A DNA stretch of 64,000 nt from NCBI RefSeq assembly GCF_002022415.1, contig NZ_MUBG01000001.1:1675424-1739423 (forward strand), given 5' to 3'. Positions 28,734 through 38,885 of this stretch are shown here, in pieces; within the stretch, counting starts at the first letter, position 1; each line of letters starts with the position of its first letter. Source of the DNA: Bartonella sp. WD12.1 (GTDB lineage Bacteria; Pseudomonadota; Alphaproteobacteria; Rhizobiales; Rhizobiaceae). A program made the position numbers and the translations under genes. The notes below the pieces were generated by a model that was given only the letters and a program-made list of their open reading frames with translations, was not told the origin of the DNA and ran no database searches.

Positions 28734-29953
28734 TTACGTATAACGTTGGAAAACGAGCGTTGCATTGGTACCTCCAAAACCAAATGTATTTGATAATACA
28801 GTATTTAATTCTTGGTGATCACGGCGTTTACGGACAATCGGCATATCAGCAAAAGCGGGATCAAGTTCTTCAATATGAGCACTCTCACAAATAAAATTAT
28901 GATTCATCATTAACAATGTATAGATCGCTTCTTGAACACCTGCTGCACCTAAAGAATGACCCGTTAAAGATTTTGTAGCAGAAATTGGTGGGCATTGATC
29001 ACCTGTCCCAAAGATCTGGCGGATTGCTTCTATTTCAGGGGGTCACCAATGGGCGTTGCTGTTGCATGGGGATTGATGTAATCAATTTTATTTTTTACGG
29101 TTGAAAGTGCCATGCGCATGCATCTTTCTGCTCCTTCACCGGATGGAGAAACCATATCATGCCCATCAGATGTAGCACCATAACCAACAATTTCACCATA
29201 GATTTTTGCGCCACGTGCTTTGGCTACTTCTAACTCTTCAAGAACCAAAACACCAGCGCCACCAGCAATAACAAATCCATCTCGATTGATATCATACGCA
29301 CGTGAAGCTTTTTCTGGTGTGTCGTTATATTTACTAGACATAGCGCCCATGGCATCAAATAAAACAGATAACGTCCAATCTAAATCTTCACAACCTCCTG
29401 CAAAGACACGATTCTGTTTGCCGTATTGTATCATCTCATAAGCATTGCCAATGCAATGATTGGATGTAGCACAAGCTGAAGAGATCGAGTAGTTCACTCC
29501 TTTAATTTTAAAGAAAGTTGCAAGAGTTGCTGCTGCTGTAGAACTCATCGCTTTGGGTACCACAAAAGGTCCAACGCGTTTAGGGCCTTTCTGACGTGTA
29601 ATATCGGCAGCTTCAACGATTGAACGAGTGGAAGGTCCTCCAGAACCCATAATAATACCAGTATGCTCATTTGATACTTCACTAGGTTCTAAACCTGCAT
29701 CGACTATTGCTTGATCCATAGCAATATGATTCCACGCTGTTCCATGACCATGAAAACGCATGGCTCGTCGATCAACCAATTCTTCTATATTTACATTTGG
29801 TTTGGCATAAACTCTGCTACGAAAGCCTAATTCAGCATATTCGGGTGCATAAGAAATTCCGGATTTTGCTTCACGCAAACTCGTTAAAACAGTTTGAAGT
29901 CCGTTTCCAATTGAGGAGATAATTCCCATTCCGGTTACAACAACTCGACGCAT
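28734..29953 (-). pseudogene. fabB: 3-Oxoacyl-ACP synthase I, split by a one-base frameshift
   Basis: FabB elongates both saturated and unsaturated acyl-ACPs and, with FabA, is needed for unsaturated fatty acids. The first part (start at 29953) carries [13 protein letters not shown], the active-site Cys in [10 protein letters not shown] and the first catalytic His in NPHATATP. The frame ends at the G run 29038-29042, where one base is missing. The other frame then continues without loss: [12 protein letters not shown], the second catalytic His in [13 protein letters not shown] and [14 protein letters not shown], ending at 28734. Repairing one C (sense strand) restores a full 406-aa protein. 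FabB is normally essential with FabA, so sequence error or slippage should be considered before calling it dead. Confidence 0.85.
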
Positions 29954-30010
29954 TCATACCTCCTTAGTTCATATAGAGCACAACAAAATGTTTTTTCTGA
30001 TGGAATAATG

Positions 30011-30520
30011 TTAGTCTTCTTTAAATAAAGCAACGCGTAAATCATTGGCTTTGTAAATGGCTTTTCCATCTGCCTTCACCCATCCATCTGCTATTCCTAA
30101 GACCAAATTCCCACGTCGAATACGTTTAAAATTGATTTCATATTCAAGCAGTTGAGTTTGCGGAGTAACCATGCCTGATAATTTTGTTTCTCCTGTCGAT
30201 ATAGCACGTCCTTTTCCTGGTTCACCTAACCAACCAAGAAAAAAACCTGTTAATTGCCATAGTCCATCTAAGCCGAGACATCCTGGCATGACAGGGTCAC
30301 CGATAAAATGACAATCGAAAAACCATAGATCTGGAGTGATGTCAAACTCCGCACGGACTATCCCTTTATTATATTCACCACCAGTTTCACTAATTTGGGT
30401 GATTCGGTGAATCATTAACATTGGTGGTGCAGGTAATTGCGCATTACCTTTACCAAACATTTCACCGCGAGCACAGCTTAGGAGCTCTTCATAAGTGTAG
30501 CGAGACTTTTGTTCAGCCAT
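30011..30520 (-). CDS. fabA: 3-Hydroxydecanoyl-ACP dehydratase/isomerase
   Basis: Dehydrates 3-hydroxydecanoyl-ACP and isomerises the trans-2 to the cis-3 bond, starting unsaturated fatty acids. 169 aa from the ATG at 30520, which has GGAG 5 bp ahead; an in-frame ATG at 30550 lacks a good site. The hot-dog fold active site is present: His in [12 protein letters not shown] and Asp in [13 protein letters not shown]. Heads fabA-fabB-fabI and faces irr. Presence of FabA makes a working FabB expected. Confidence 0.95.
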   Translation of the reverse strand: MAEQKSRYTYEELLSCARGEMFGKGNAQLPAPPMLMIHRITQISETGGEYNKGIVRAEFDITPDLWFFDCHFIGDPVMPGCLGLDGLWQLTGFFLGWLGEPGKGRAISTGETKLSGMVTPQTQLLEYEINFKRIRRGNLVLGIADGWVKADGKAIYKANDLRVALFKED

Positions 30521-30797
30521 TGTTACTCCATTTATCTCCGTATATTTCATTGTGCTTCTTCAACTTATTTTTAAAGCAAATTTGAGGGAGAAGGAAATGA
30601 TTTTATATGATTAAAGACCTTTTTTATATATTTTTATTATGAAAGGCTATTTTTGATAAAATCAAGAATTTATATTTTATCTTCCTCATTTTCTTGAATG
30701 TCAACCTTACTTGAATATAAATGTAATGCAGTTTATATTGCGTCAATAAGCATAAACAATTTAGGATTTATGAAGAAAAATAGTTCGTGAGAGAGTT

Positions 30798-31223
30798 GTG
30801 AATTATTATTCCTTACCTGAATTAGAAAAGCATTTACGTCAAAATGGTTTGCGACCAACGCGCCAACGATTAGAGCTTGCCAAAATGATTTTTTCTCAAG
30901 GCAATCGCCATATTGCGGCTGAAGAGCTTTATGCAGAGGCAGTTAAATCAAATGTTCCTGTGTCTTTAGCGACGGTTTATAATACACTTCATCAATTTAC
31001 GGAAGCTGGTTTATTACGAATTATTGCTGTAGAAGGTTCAAAAACTTGGTTTGATACGAATACATCTGATCATTATCATTTCTATATTGAAGGTGAGAAT
31101 CGTATTCTTGATATTCCTTGTAGTTTAAAAGGGTCTCCTATTATTGAAAATTTGCCTCAACCACCGGAGGGGATGGAAATTTCGCATGTTGATTTAATCA
31201 TTCGATTAAGACCTAAAACTTAG
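30798..31223 (+). CDS. irr: Fur-family iron response regulator Irr
   Basis: Irr represses or activates iron and heme genes and is destabilised by heme. 141 aa, Fur fold: winged helix LRPTRQRLELAKMIF and VSLATVYNTLHQFTEAGLL, then the metal-binding region with HYHF in place of the HHDH of Fur. This, and its place divergent from fabA, matches Irr of Hyphomicrobiales; the gene lacks the N-terminal heme regulatory motif of Bradyrhizobium Irr. Start is GTG at 30798 with GAGAG just upstream. The 277-bp region before it must hold both promoters. Confidence 0.9.
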   Translation: MNYYSLPELEKHLRQNGLRPTRQRLELAKMIFSQGNRHIAAEELYAEAVKSNVPVSLATVYNTLHQFTEAGLLRIIAVEGSKTWFDTNTSDHYHFYIEGENRILDIPCSLKGSPIIENLPQPPEGMEISHVDLIIRLRPKT

Positions 31224-31283
31224 TTGATATTAGGAATTAAACAGTTTGATACATGAAAATTAAGTGCAGAAGCTGGAAAATCA

Positions 31284-31841
31284 TTAATTTTTGATTTTTT
31301 CACCAGGATAAATTCCCCATAATTGGGTTTGATGAAGCCATCCGCGAATGTTGCGAATATCTAGTTCACACCAATGCCCGTCACATTGACGAATATTTCC
31401 GATAATATTGGGTTCTACTTCTGCTAAAAGTTTTGCATTATCTGTTGGGGTTTGGCGTACCATAAGTCTTTTTGTTTTATCTTTTTGCCACGGAATAGTT
31501 ATAGCAGTTCGTTTTCCCGATAAAAGCGATTGATAGACCCATCCTTCGTCTCCTTCAGAGTCACGAATTTTGCGCCATTGATCATATTCTTGAATAATTT
31601 CAATAGGTAAGCCCTGCTTTTGATAGGTGTAGATAATAGGATAATTACTTCCCGGTCCCACGCGTACATTAACACGTGCAGGCTTGATCGAAGCAAATCG
31701 TGGAAGTGGTAAACCACTTGGACCCAAATTTTGATTGGGTGCTTGTGCATGCGAAAGAACAAGAGAACCAAATAAAAATTCTCCTGTTATTAATACACAT
31801 GATAGGAATGTTGAAAATCGAAACCAGATAGAATTTTTCAC
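31284..31841 (-). CDS. Exported SH3-domain protein
   Basis: A 185-aa protein with a signal peptide (hydrophobic residues about 9-32, cleavage likely after SHAQA) and two bacterial SH3-like domains: the first around ARVNVRVGPGSNYPIIYTY to DEGWVYQSLLSGKR, the second around LMVRQTPTDNAKLLAEVEPN to RGWLHQTQLWGIYPGE. Such domains bind peptidoglycan or other wall parts in the periplasm. Two cysteines (QCDGHWCELD) may form a disulfide. Substrate is not known. Confidence 0.85.
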   Translation of the reverse strand: MKNSIWFRFSTFLSCVLITGEFLFGSLVLSHAQAPNQNLGPSGLPLPRFASIKPARVNVRVGPGSNYPIIYTYQKQGLPIEIIQEYDQWRKIRDSEGDEGWVYQSLLSGKRTAITIPWQKDKTKRLMVRQTPTDNAKLLAEVEPNIIGNIRQCDGHWCELDIRNIRGWLHQTQLWGIYPGEKIKN

Positions 31842-32410
31842 TTTTCAACCTTTTTCTTATTCTACGCTTTTTGTATGTTTGTAACCTGACATTTGGAAAA
31901 TAGGTCCGAGACTTATTTAATATGGCATGTGTTTAGTTAAAGAGGTTTGAATTAATTGAGCAGTTATGATGAAATTTATGAAAACTAATAAAAACATTTA
32001 AAAATATAGATATACTGTAAGTACAGATTCATCATAATGTTAAAGTAAATTTTCTTTTTTTAATAAAGCAATGTGTAGACGAACTTTTTGGCATTCATTT
32101 GATGAAATGATACAATTTATAATACACAATAATAAAAGTTATTTTTATAACGCTTTAATGCTTATGTGTAAGCTGTTTTATGAGAGGAATACGTGCAAAA
32201 TTATAAACGGAAATGTTTTAGTTGAAGTACGTAAATAAAAAGCCTTATAACAGGGGGTAAACTTTATATATTTTAAAAAGTAAATGTAGAATTCAGCTCT
32301 GTGTTTCTGTGTTAATGAATATATAAAATCAAATTATTATTTTCTACATATGATAATAATAATTGCGTTGTTGTATTTTTTAAACTCTCTCTCATATGAA
32401 AAAACGTATA
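31842..32410. other. 569-bp gap with no supported gene
   Basis: AT-rich DNA between the NlpC/P60 and SH3 genes. No open frame of credible length, tRNA or long inverted repeat was found. In relatives a 2-hydroxyacid dehydrogenase gene lies near here, so this may be eroded former coding DNA; no similarity could be followed. The SH3 gene promoter should lie at its left edge. Confidence 0.5.
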
Positions 32411-33274
32411 TTATATTTTCTGGATTGGTTGACGTTTCGCTATGAGATGCTGATTTTTTTTAGCAAAATATGCGATAGCTTCCTCTAATGGTTCGATCAT
32501 AACATCCATAGATTTGCCATTTGCGTGAATGATATTTTGGTGATCGACCATAATAGCAACATGGCCTTTCCAAAAGATCAAATCACCCCGTTGAAGATTT
32601 TCACTGTCTGTCAATTGTTTTCCTATGGTTTTCTGTTGCATATCGGTATCTCGTAAAACTATTTGACCGGCCATCATCATGGAAAGCTGGACCAATCCCG
32701 AGCAATCAATACCAAAGCCACTGACACCACCCCAAAGATAAGGTGTGCCGACAAGAGTTTGCGCAACTGTAACGTAGTCCTCATAGATATATTCAATGGG
32801 TCTAAGGTGACAAGAAACAATAGCTTTTCCATTTTCAAGGATAGAATACATTGTATTTCGTGTCTCAATTTCATCAACGACACTTACTTTACTTCCCATA
32901 GATAAGGCACTTTCTATTGGTCCACGTAAGTCAGCTTGTAAATATTGAAAGGTACGCGGCACTGAAACAATATGAGTTTGTTTTATAGTTGGTGTACAAA
33001 GAATTTTTGTATCAATATAACCCACATAGTTGTCTTTGAGTGATTGCCCCCATGACATGGTTTCTCCTTGTTCAAAGATTAAAAGTTCTTCTCCAAAGAG
33101 GCATTCAGTTTGCCTTTCGCTTTTTTGACTTTTATCCTTAAACAAACCGGCAACTGCTGTATTAACGCGTTTTTTTTCTCCTTGAATAGGGCGTTGAGCT
33201 GTTATTTCTTTTATAATGTGCTGATCTGCAAGATCATTTCTGAATGGATATAATCGTGGATCTTTATGTATCAT
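32411..33274 (-). CDS. NlpC/P60 family cell-wall hydrolase
   Basis: A 287-aa protein with two SH3-like parts in the N-terminal half (around GEELLIFEQGETMSWGQS and GYIDTKIL) and a C-terminal NlpC/P60 cysteine peptidase: catalytic Cys in GIDCSGLVQLSMM, His in GHVAIMVDH and third polar His in IIHANGKSMDV. Members cut the D-Glu-mDAP bond of peptidoglycan peptides. No signal peptide is visible, so it may act in recycling in the cytoplasm. It follows the aminopeptidase gene on the same strand, a pairing conserved in Hyphomicrobiales. Confidence 0.9.
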   Translation of the reverse strand: MIHKDPRLYPFRNDLADQHIIKEITAQRPIQGEKKRVNTAVAGLFKDKSQKSERQTECLFGEELLIFEQGETMSWGQSLKDNYVGYIDTKILCTPTIKQTHIVSVPRTFQYLQADLRGPIESALSMGSKVSVVDEIETRNTMYSILENGKAIVSCHLRPIEYIYEDYVTVAQTLVGTPYLWGGVSGFGIDCSGLVQLSMMMAGQIVLRDTDMQQKTIGKQLTDSENLQRGDLIFWKGHVAIMVDHQNIIHANGKSMDVMIEPLEEAIAYFAKKNQHLIAKRQPIQKI

Positions 33275-33279
33275 CTATG

Positions 33280-34653
33280 TTAACTTTGGTCTTTGAAAAG
33301 ATGATAAAGGGCGCGAATAACTTGTGCACTACCACCAGTAGGATAACCTGGTTTTTCTTTTGATATCCACCCATACAGATCAAAATGAGCAAAGTGTTGG
33401 GTTTTTTCAACAAAAGAATTGAGAAATAAGGCAGCAGTTATAGAGCCAGCGAAGTTATCTCGAGTTGCATTATTGAGATCAGCAATCGGTGATGATAATT
33501 TTTCCTTATAAGGTTGCCAGAATGGCATTTGCCAAAGAGGATCATGAACACAGTTGGCAGCTTGAAAAATTTTTTGTGCCCATGATGAGTCATTACAATA
33601 AAATGCAGGAAGATCTGGACCTAATGCTATGCGAGCAGCTCCTGTTAAACTAGCCATACAAAGCATGAATTGAGGTTTGTTTTCATCACCATAGGTTAAT
33701 GCATCGGCAAGAATAAGTCGGCCCTCAGCGTCTGTATTGCCAATTTCAACACTTAGTCCTTTTCGACTTTTTAAAATGTCACCTGGCCGAAAGGCGTTAC
33801 CCGAAACTGCGTTTTCAACTGCTGGAATCAGAACCTGTAAACGGAAGGGTAATTGTGCATCCATAATAAGCTTAGCTAAGCCTAAGACATGTGCGCTACC
33901 ACTCATATCTTTTTTCATTAACAGCATGTTGTTGGCTGATTTAATGTCTAATCCCCCAGTATCAAAGGTCACGCCTTTACCAACTAATGTTATTTTAGGG
34001 TGATTTTCCTGGCCCCATTGTAGTTCAATAAGTCGTGGTGCAATATTGCTTGCCCGCCCTACAGCGTGAATCATTGGAAAGTTTTGTGTAAGGAGTTCAT
34101 CTCCGCAAATGCTTTTGACGTGAGCATTATAAATTTGTCCTAGTTGGTAGGTTGTGGTCTCCAGAGTATCAGGGTTCATGTCGTTGGCTGGAGTATTGAT
34201 GAGATCACGGACAAAAAAGACCGTCTCATAAATTCGTTTGAGTTCATTAAGATCAATTGTGTCATGAACATGAATCGATAATGATTTGAAAGAAGGATTT
34301 TGGAGATAACGGTTAAATTGATAGCTTCCTAATGCTAATCCTAAATACGTATTTATTTCGTTTGCAGCTGATCCTTGTAAATGCCAATCGCCGGTAGGCA
34401 GATGTTTGGCAAGAAGTCCTGTGATAAAAGGTTCTTCACCATTGCCGATTCCAAATAAAACTTTTTTTAATTGTCCTGTTTCATGAGGAACAAATAATAT
34501 TTGCCCTGCTTTTCCAGTAAAGTTATTGACTTTCATCCATTTGGTTGTTGATGCATCAAAAGATAAGTCAGCACAATTTTTTTGGCACACTAAAATAATA
34601 GGGCAACTATTGTCGGCACGTGTTGAAGTGAAATTAATTTGGTGTTGAAGCAT
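33280..34653 (-). CDS. Leucyl aminopeptidase family protein (M17)
   Basis: Two-metal cytosolic aminopeptidase. From the ATG at 34653, 457 aa; AAGGA lies 10 bp before it and it starts 13 bp past the coaA stop. The frame can also begin at 34689, overlapping coaA. The metal-binding core is complete: VGKGVTFDTGGLDIK, MKKDMSGSAHVLGLA and the signature NTDAEGRLILADAL. The N-terminal domain is divergent. Probably releases N-terminal residues from peptides, possibly with the NlpC/P60 product; exact specificity cannot be read. Confidence 0.9.
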   Translation of the reverse strand: MLQHQINFTSTRADNSCPIILVCQKNCADLSFDASTTKWMKVNNFTGKAGQILFVPHETGQLKKVLFGIGNGEEPFITGLLAKHLPTGDWHLQGSAANEINTYLGLALGSYQFNRYLQNPSFKSLSIHVHDTIDLNELKRIYETVFFVRDLINTPANDMNPDTLETTTYQLGQIYNAHVKSICGDELLTQNFPMIHAVGRASNIAPRLIELQWGQENHPKITLVGKGVTFDTGGLDIKSANNMLLMKKDMSGSAHVLGLAKLIMDAQLPFRLQVLIPAVENAVSGNAFRPGDILKSRKGLSVEIGNTDAEGRLILADALTYGDENKPQFMLCMASLTGAARIALGPDLPAFYCNDSSWAQKIFQAANCVHDPLWQMPFWQPYKEKLSSPIADLNNATRDNFAGSITAALFLNSFVEKTQHFAHFDLYGWISKEKPGYPTGGSAQVIRALYHLFKDQS

Positions 34654-34666
34654 ATCTATTTGATCC

Positions 34667-35665
34667 TTATAGTTTTCGAAGTGCAACATATTCGACCAAA
34701 TGGTTTCTTCCTTTCCGTAGAATAAGGTTAGCCCGTGGCCGTGTTGGCAATATATTTTCCTGTAAATTTTTTAAGTTAATCGTATACCAAAGATTGTCAG
34801 CAATTTTTAAAGCTTCTTCTTCACTTAAGAGCGCATAACGATGAAAATAGGATTCAGGATTTTGAAACGCTGTTTTACGCAAACGCTTGAAACGATCTAA
34901 ATACCAATGGCGAATCATTTCTGTTTCAGCGTCTACATAGATTGAAAAATCGAAAAAATCTGAAACAAAAGGCATAATTTTTTTATCATTTGGAAAAGTA
35001 CTGACCTGAAGCACATTAATACCTTCAACGATTAAAATATCAGGACGGTCAATGATAGCCTCTTTATTTTCTAAAACATCGTAGGTCATATGTGAATAAA
35101 GTGGCACGCTGACATTACCGATACCAGCTTTTATAGTGGCGAGAAAGCGCAGCAATTTTTTAATGTCATAAGAATCAGGAAAACCTTTACGATTCATACG
35201 ATTTTTTTTCTGTAACACAGCGTTAGGATAGAGAAAGCCATCAGTTGTCACTAGATCGACTTTAAAGTTGGATGTCCAACGTTTCAAAAGTTCCTGAAGG
35301 ATACGTGCAGTGGTTGATTTTCCTACTGCGACAGAGCCTGAAATTCCAATAATAAAAGGAGTTTTTATTATATCTTCTTGGTACAAAAATTGTTGTCGTT
35401 TTTGGAAAAGTTTTTGCACTGCTTCAACGCGGCATAATAACAAACGTGACAAGGAGAGATAAATGCGTTGTACTTCTTCAAGATCAATAGGATCGCCAAT
35501 TGAGCGTAAACGCTTAATTTCATCAAAGGTTAAAGTAAGTGGTGTATCTGCACGAAACTGGGACCATTCTTGTGCGGTAAAGACACTATAAGGAGAATAA
35601 GGGCCAGAAATGTAATTGATCAGATCATCTCCTTGGTTGGTTTTTGACAGATTGATATCAATCAT
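34667..35665 (-). CDS. coaA: Pantothenate kinase, type I
   Basis: First committed step of coenzyme A synthesis. 332 aa from ATG 35665; a TTG at 35713 would add 16 non-conserved residues and lacks a ribosome site. P-loop in [15 protein letters not shown], then [32 protein letters not shown] and IVEGINVLQ. In free-living relatives hisE and other histidine genes follow coaA up to hslV; here an asparaginase gene lies there instead. Confidence 0.94.
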   Translation of the reverse strand: MIDINLSKTNQGDDLINYISGPYSPYSVFTAQEWSQFRADTPLTLTFDEIKRLRSIGDPIDLEEVQRIYLSLSRLLLCRVEAVQKLFQKRQQFLYQEDIIKTPFIIGISGSVAVGKSTTARILQELLKRWTSNFKVDLVTTDGFLYPNAVLQKKNRMNRKGFPDSYDIKKLLRFLATIKAGIGNVSVPLYSHMTYDVLENKEAIIDRPDILIVEGINVLQVSTFPNDKKIMPFVSDFFDFSIYVDAETEMIRHWYLDRFKRLRKTAFQNPESYFHRYALLSEEEALKIADNLWYTINLKNLQENILPTRPRANLILRKGRNHLVEYVALRKL

Positions 35666-35800
35666 TTTTGCCGACCAAGAATTTTTTGCTGGATTGTTTT
35701 TTTTCAACAGCAATACTTGAGTATAAAAAGATAGAGTACTTTATTGTCAAAACGATTTTATTGTGCATATTTTTTCATTTAAAATAATCAACGATTTTTC

Positions 35801-36790
35801 TCAGCTTATAGTCCAATCATTCCAATACATATTAATTTGTTCTTGTGATAAACCTTGTGCCAAAAAAGTCCATAAAAGTAAACGTGCTTTCACTGCAGAT
35901 AAATAACCTGACATCAAAGCACCAGAAGCAATCATATCGATTTCTGAACCTTTATAACCATAGGTTGTTTTAGCTGTTGAGCCATTATAAGAACGGCTTG
36001 CGATGATAATTGGAATTTTCTTGGCGTATTGTCGTATAATATCTGCTTCTTGAGAAGAACAATGACCTGCACCAAAACCAGCTATAACAAGGCCTGCATA
36101 ATGTCCACTTTCAAGACAGAATTTCATTAAGTTTGTATCAGATGATAGAGAGGAGTACAGAAGTGCAACTTGGTGGTTATTATTTTTGGGAAATGTAAAA
36201 GTTGTAGGAAAGAAATTTCGATCATTGAAATAAATAAGTTTTCCTTCCAAAATGGTTCCTAAAGCGCCTGCTAAATCTGACTGAAATGTTTCAACCCTGA
36301 CAGTATGGCTTTTCTGCACCCAGTAGGGTGAATGAATAGTATCATTAATTACAACTAAGACACCTCTGTTACGACTCTGTTGATCAGCAGCAACACGGGT
36401 TGCAGCTAAAAGATTAGCCGGCCCATCAGCACCTGCATTACAGGGCAGACGCATAGCGCCAGTTATAACGAGTGGTTCAACTTTATTCCAGTAAAGGGAA
36501 AGAAAAAAAGCTGTTTCTTCTAGTGTATCAGTACCTTGTGTTAAAACAATACCATCGGCACCGGCTGCGATTTGTTGTGTTGCCCATTCTATTGTTTCAA
36601 AAAGAATTTTAAAAGATAAAGATCCACTTGGTAATTGTGTTAATGTTTGAGCATAAATATCGGCAATATTTTTAAAATCAGGAACACTTTTTATAAGGAT
36701 ATCTGAAGTTAAAGTTGGTTGCATTTTCCCAAAATTATCAGGTGCCATTGCAATAGTGCCACCCAATGTTCCTATGGCTATTTTTTTCAT
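35801..36790 (-). CDS. ansA: Asparaginase
   Basis: Hydrolyses L-asparagine to aspartate and ammonia. 329 aa, type I/II asparaginase fold. Both threonine nucleophile sites are present: GTLGGTIAM near the N terminus and TQGTDTLEETAFFL, plus TGAMRLPCNAGADGP. No signal peptide is seen, so it should be cytosolic. The symbol ansA is used loosely; the ansA/ansB distinction is not certain. It faces hslV across about 200 bp. Confidence 0.88.
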   Translation of the reverse strand: MKKIAIGTLGGTIAMAPDNFGKMQPTLTSDILIKSVPDFKNIADIYAQTLTQLPSGSLSFKILFETIEWATQQIAAGADGIVLTQGTDTLEETAFFLSLYWNKVEPLVITGAMRLPCNAGADGPANLLAATRVAADQQSRNRGVLVVINDTIHSPYWVQKSHTVRVETFQSDLAGALGTILEGKLIYFNDRNFFPTTFTFPKNNNHQVALLYSSLSSDTNLMKFCLESGHYAGLVIAGFGAGHCSSQEADIIRQYAKKIPIIIASRSYNGSTAKTTYGYKGSEIDMIASGALMSGYLSAVKARLLLWTFLAQGLSQEQINMYWNDWTIS

Positions 36791-36991
36791 AGTTTACTCT
36801 TTTAGAAAATGCAGATTACATGTGAAAGTTATTTAACAACAATTTAAGTTGGCAGCAACGGTATCATTTTCTTATTTAAATAATTGAGTTAAGCTCAGTC
36901 GTTGTGTTTTGCAATATATGTTCTTAAATAAAGAGATAGATAGTTGCATTTTATGTCTGATAAAGGGAAGCAATATTAAGGAGTTTTCTTA

Positions 36992-37552
36992 ATGACAGAA
37001 CATAAGTCTGATAGAATGTATGGTACAACTATTGTTACTGTACGAAAGGGTGATAAAGTAGTTATGGCTGGTGATGGTCAGGTTTCACTTGGGCAAACCA
37101 TTATGAAAGGTAATGCACGTAAAGTGCGTCGTCTTGGGAAGGGTGGAACGGTTATTGCTGGTTTTGCAGGCGCTACAGCGGATGCTTTCACATTGTTAGA
37201 AAGATTGGAAATTAAGCTTGAACAGTATCCTGATCAGCTCATGCGTGCGTGTGTAGAGCTTGCAAAAGACTGGCGAACTGATCGCTATTTGCGTCGTCTT
37301 GAAGCAATGATGCTTGTGGCTGATAGAAAAGTAACTTTGGCTTTAACAGGTCTTGGAGATGTATTAGAACCAGAAGATGGAATCATGGCAATTGGTTCTG
37401 GGGGCAATTTTGCTTTATCGGCTGCGCGGGCACTCATAGATACGGATTTGGATGCAAAAGCTATTGCGTGTAAAGCGATGAGCATTGCTGCTGAAATTTG
37501 TGTTTATACCAATGGCAATTTCACGATTGAAACATTGGATACAGAGTTATAA
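36992..37552 (+). CDS. hslV: ATP-dependent protease subunit HslV
   Basis: Proteasome-like threonine peptidase, dodecamer, works with HslU. 186 aa. Mature N-terminal nucleophile should be Thr-12, after Met-Tyr-Gly ([12 protein letters not shown]). Core: [36 protein letters not shown] and [16 protein letters not shown]. The ATG has AAGGAG about 10 bp upstream. Followed after 22 bp by hslU. Often heat-shock controlled; I could not find a clear sigma-32 promoter here. Confidence 0.96.
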   Translation: MTEHKSDRMYGTTIVTVRKGDKVVMAGDGQVSLGQTIMKGNARKVRRLGKGGTVIAGFAGATADAFTLLERLEIKLEQYPDQLMRACVELAKDWRTDRYLRRLEAMMLVADRKVTLALTGLGDVLEPEDGIMAIGSGGNFALSAARALIDTDLDAKAIACKAMSIAAEICVYTNGNFTIETLDTEL

Positions 37553-37574
37553 TTCTTTAGAGAAAGCTATTTGA

Positions 37575-38885
37575 ATGTGTATTGTATTTTCTCCTCGCGA
37601 AACTGTTTCTGAACTTGATCGTTTTATTATTGGTCAAAAAGACGCTAAACGTTCTGTTGCTATTGCCTTGCGTAATCGGTGGCGTCGGCAACAACTTGAA
37701 GGACAAATGCGTGAAGAAGTTATGCCGAAAAATATTTTAATGATAGGGCCAACAGGTGTTGGTAAGACAGGAATAGCACGTCGATTGGCAAAACTTGCTG
37801 GTGCACCTTTTGTTAAAGTAGAAGCCACTAAATTTACCGAAGTTGGTTATGTTGGGCGTGATGTTGAACAAATTATTCGTGATCTTGTTGAAATAGCAAT
37901 TTCTCTTGTACGTGAAAAGAAGCGGGATGAGGTAAAAGCTAAAGCTCGTATGAATGCTGAAGAGCGGGTTTTGGATGCCCTTGTTGGCAAAACAGCAAGC
38001 CCTGCTACACGTGATAGTTTTCGTAAAAAACTACGCGAAGGTGAGTTAGATGAAAAAGAAATTGAGATTGAGATAACCGATAATAGTAGTAATGGTACTC
38101 CCACATTTGATATTCCTGGTATGCCTGGTGCACAAATGGGTATTATGAGTCTATCAGATATTTTTGGCAAAATGGGGACTCGTACAAAAATCCGCAAAAC
38201 AACCGTAAGGGATGCTTTTAAACCATTAATTGATGATGAATCTGAAAAACTTCTTGATCAGGATCAAATTATTCAAGAAGCATTACGTGTGGCTGAAAAT
38301 GATGGAATTGTTTTCATTGATGAGATTGATAAGATTGCAACCAGAGATGGTGGAGCAGGTGCTACTGTTTCACGTGAAGGGGTTCAGCGGGATCTTTTGC
38401 CTTTAGTTGAAGGAACAACAGTTGCTACTAAATATGGGCAAATAAAAACGGATCATATTCTTTTTATTGCTTCTGGTGCGTTTCACGTATCCAAGCCATC
38501 TGATTTGTTGCCAGAGCTTCAAGGTCGTTTACCTATACGCGTAGAGTTAAATGCTTTAACGAGGGAAGATTTACGACGTATTCTTACCGAGCCTGAAGCA
38601 AGTTTGATTAAGCAATATATTGCTTTAATGGCAACAGAAGAGGTTCATTTAGAAATTACAGATGATGCAATTGATGCTTTGGCTGATATTGCTGTTGATT
38701 TAAACGCAAGGATTGAAAATATTGGGGCACGTCGTTTGCAAACAGTGATGGAACGTGTTCTAGATGAAATTTCTTTTACAGCACCTGATAAAGCTGGCAC
38801 TTCATTTAAAGTTGATGCTGCTTATGTCAAGCAATCTATAGGTGATCTGGCTGCTGATGTTGATCTTTCACGTTTCATTCTTTAA
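37575..38885 (+). CDS. hslU: HslU ATPase, unfoldase of HslVU
   Basis: AAA+ unfoldase that feeds proteins to HslV. 436 aa: [16 protein letters not shown], Walker [14 protein letters not shown], the pore loop region VGYVGRDVE, the inserted I domain at about residues 110-230, Walker [13 protein letters not shown], and C-terminal [13 protein letters not shown] ending [10 protein letters not shown], the HslV-docking tail. Start ATG at 37575. The operon ends here. Confidence 0.97.
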   Translation: MCIVFSPRETVSELDRFIIGQKDAKRSVAIALRNRWRRQQLEGQMREEVMPKNILMIGPTGVGKTGIARRLAKLAGAPFVKVEATKFTEVGYVGRDVEQIIRDLVEIAISLVREKKRDEVKAKARMNAEERVLDALVGKTASPATRDSFRKKLREGELDEKEIEIEITDNSSNGTPTFDIPGMPGAQMGIMSLSDIFGKMGTRTKIRKTTVRDAFKPLIDDESEKLLDQDQIIQEALRVAENDGIVFIDEIDKIATRDGGAGATVSREGVQRDLLPLVEGTTVATKYGQIKTDHILFIASGAFHVSKPSDLLPELQGRLPIRVELNALTREDLRRILTEPEASLIKQYIALMATEEVHLEITDDAIDALADIAVDLNARIENIGARRLQTVMERVLDEISFTAPDKAGTSFKVDAAYVKQSIGDLAADVDLSRFIL

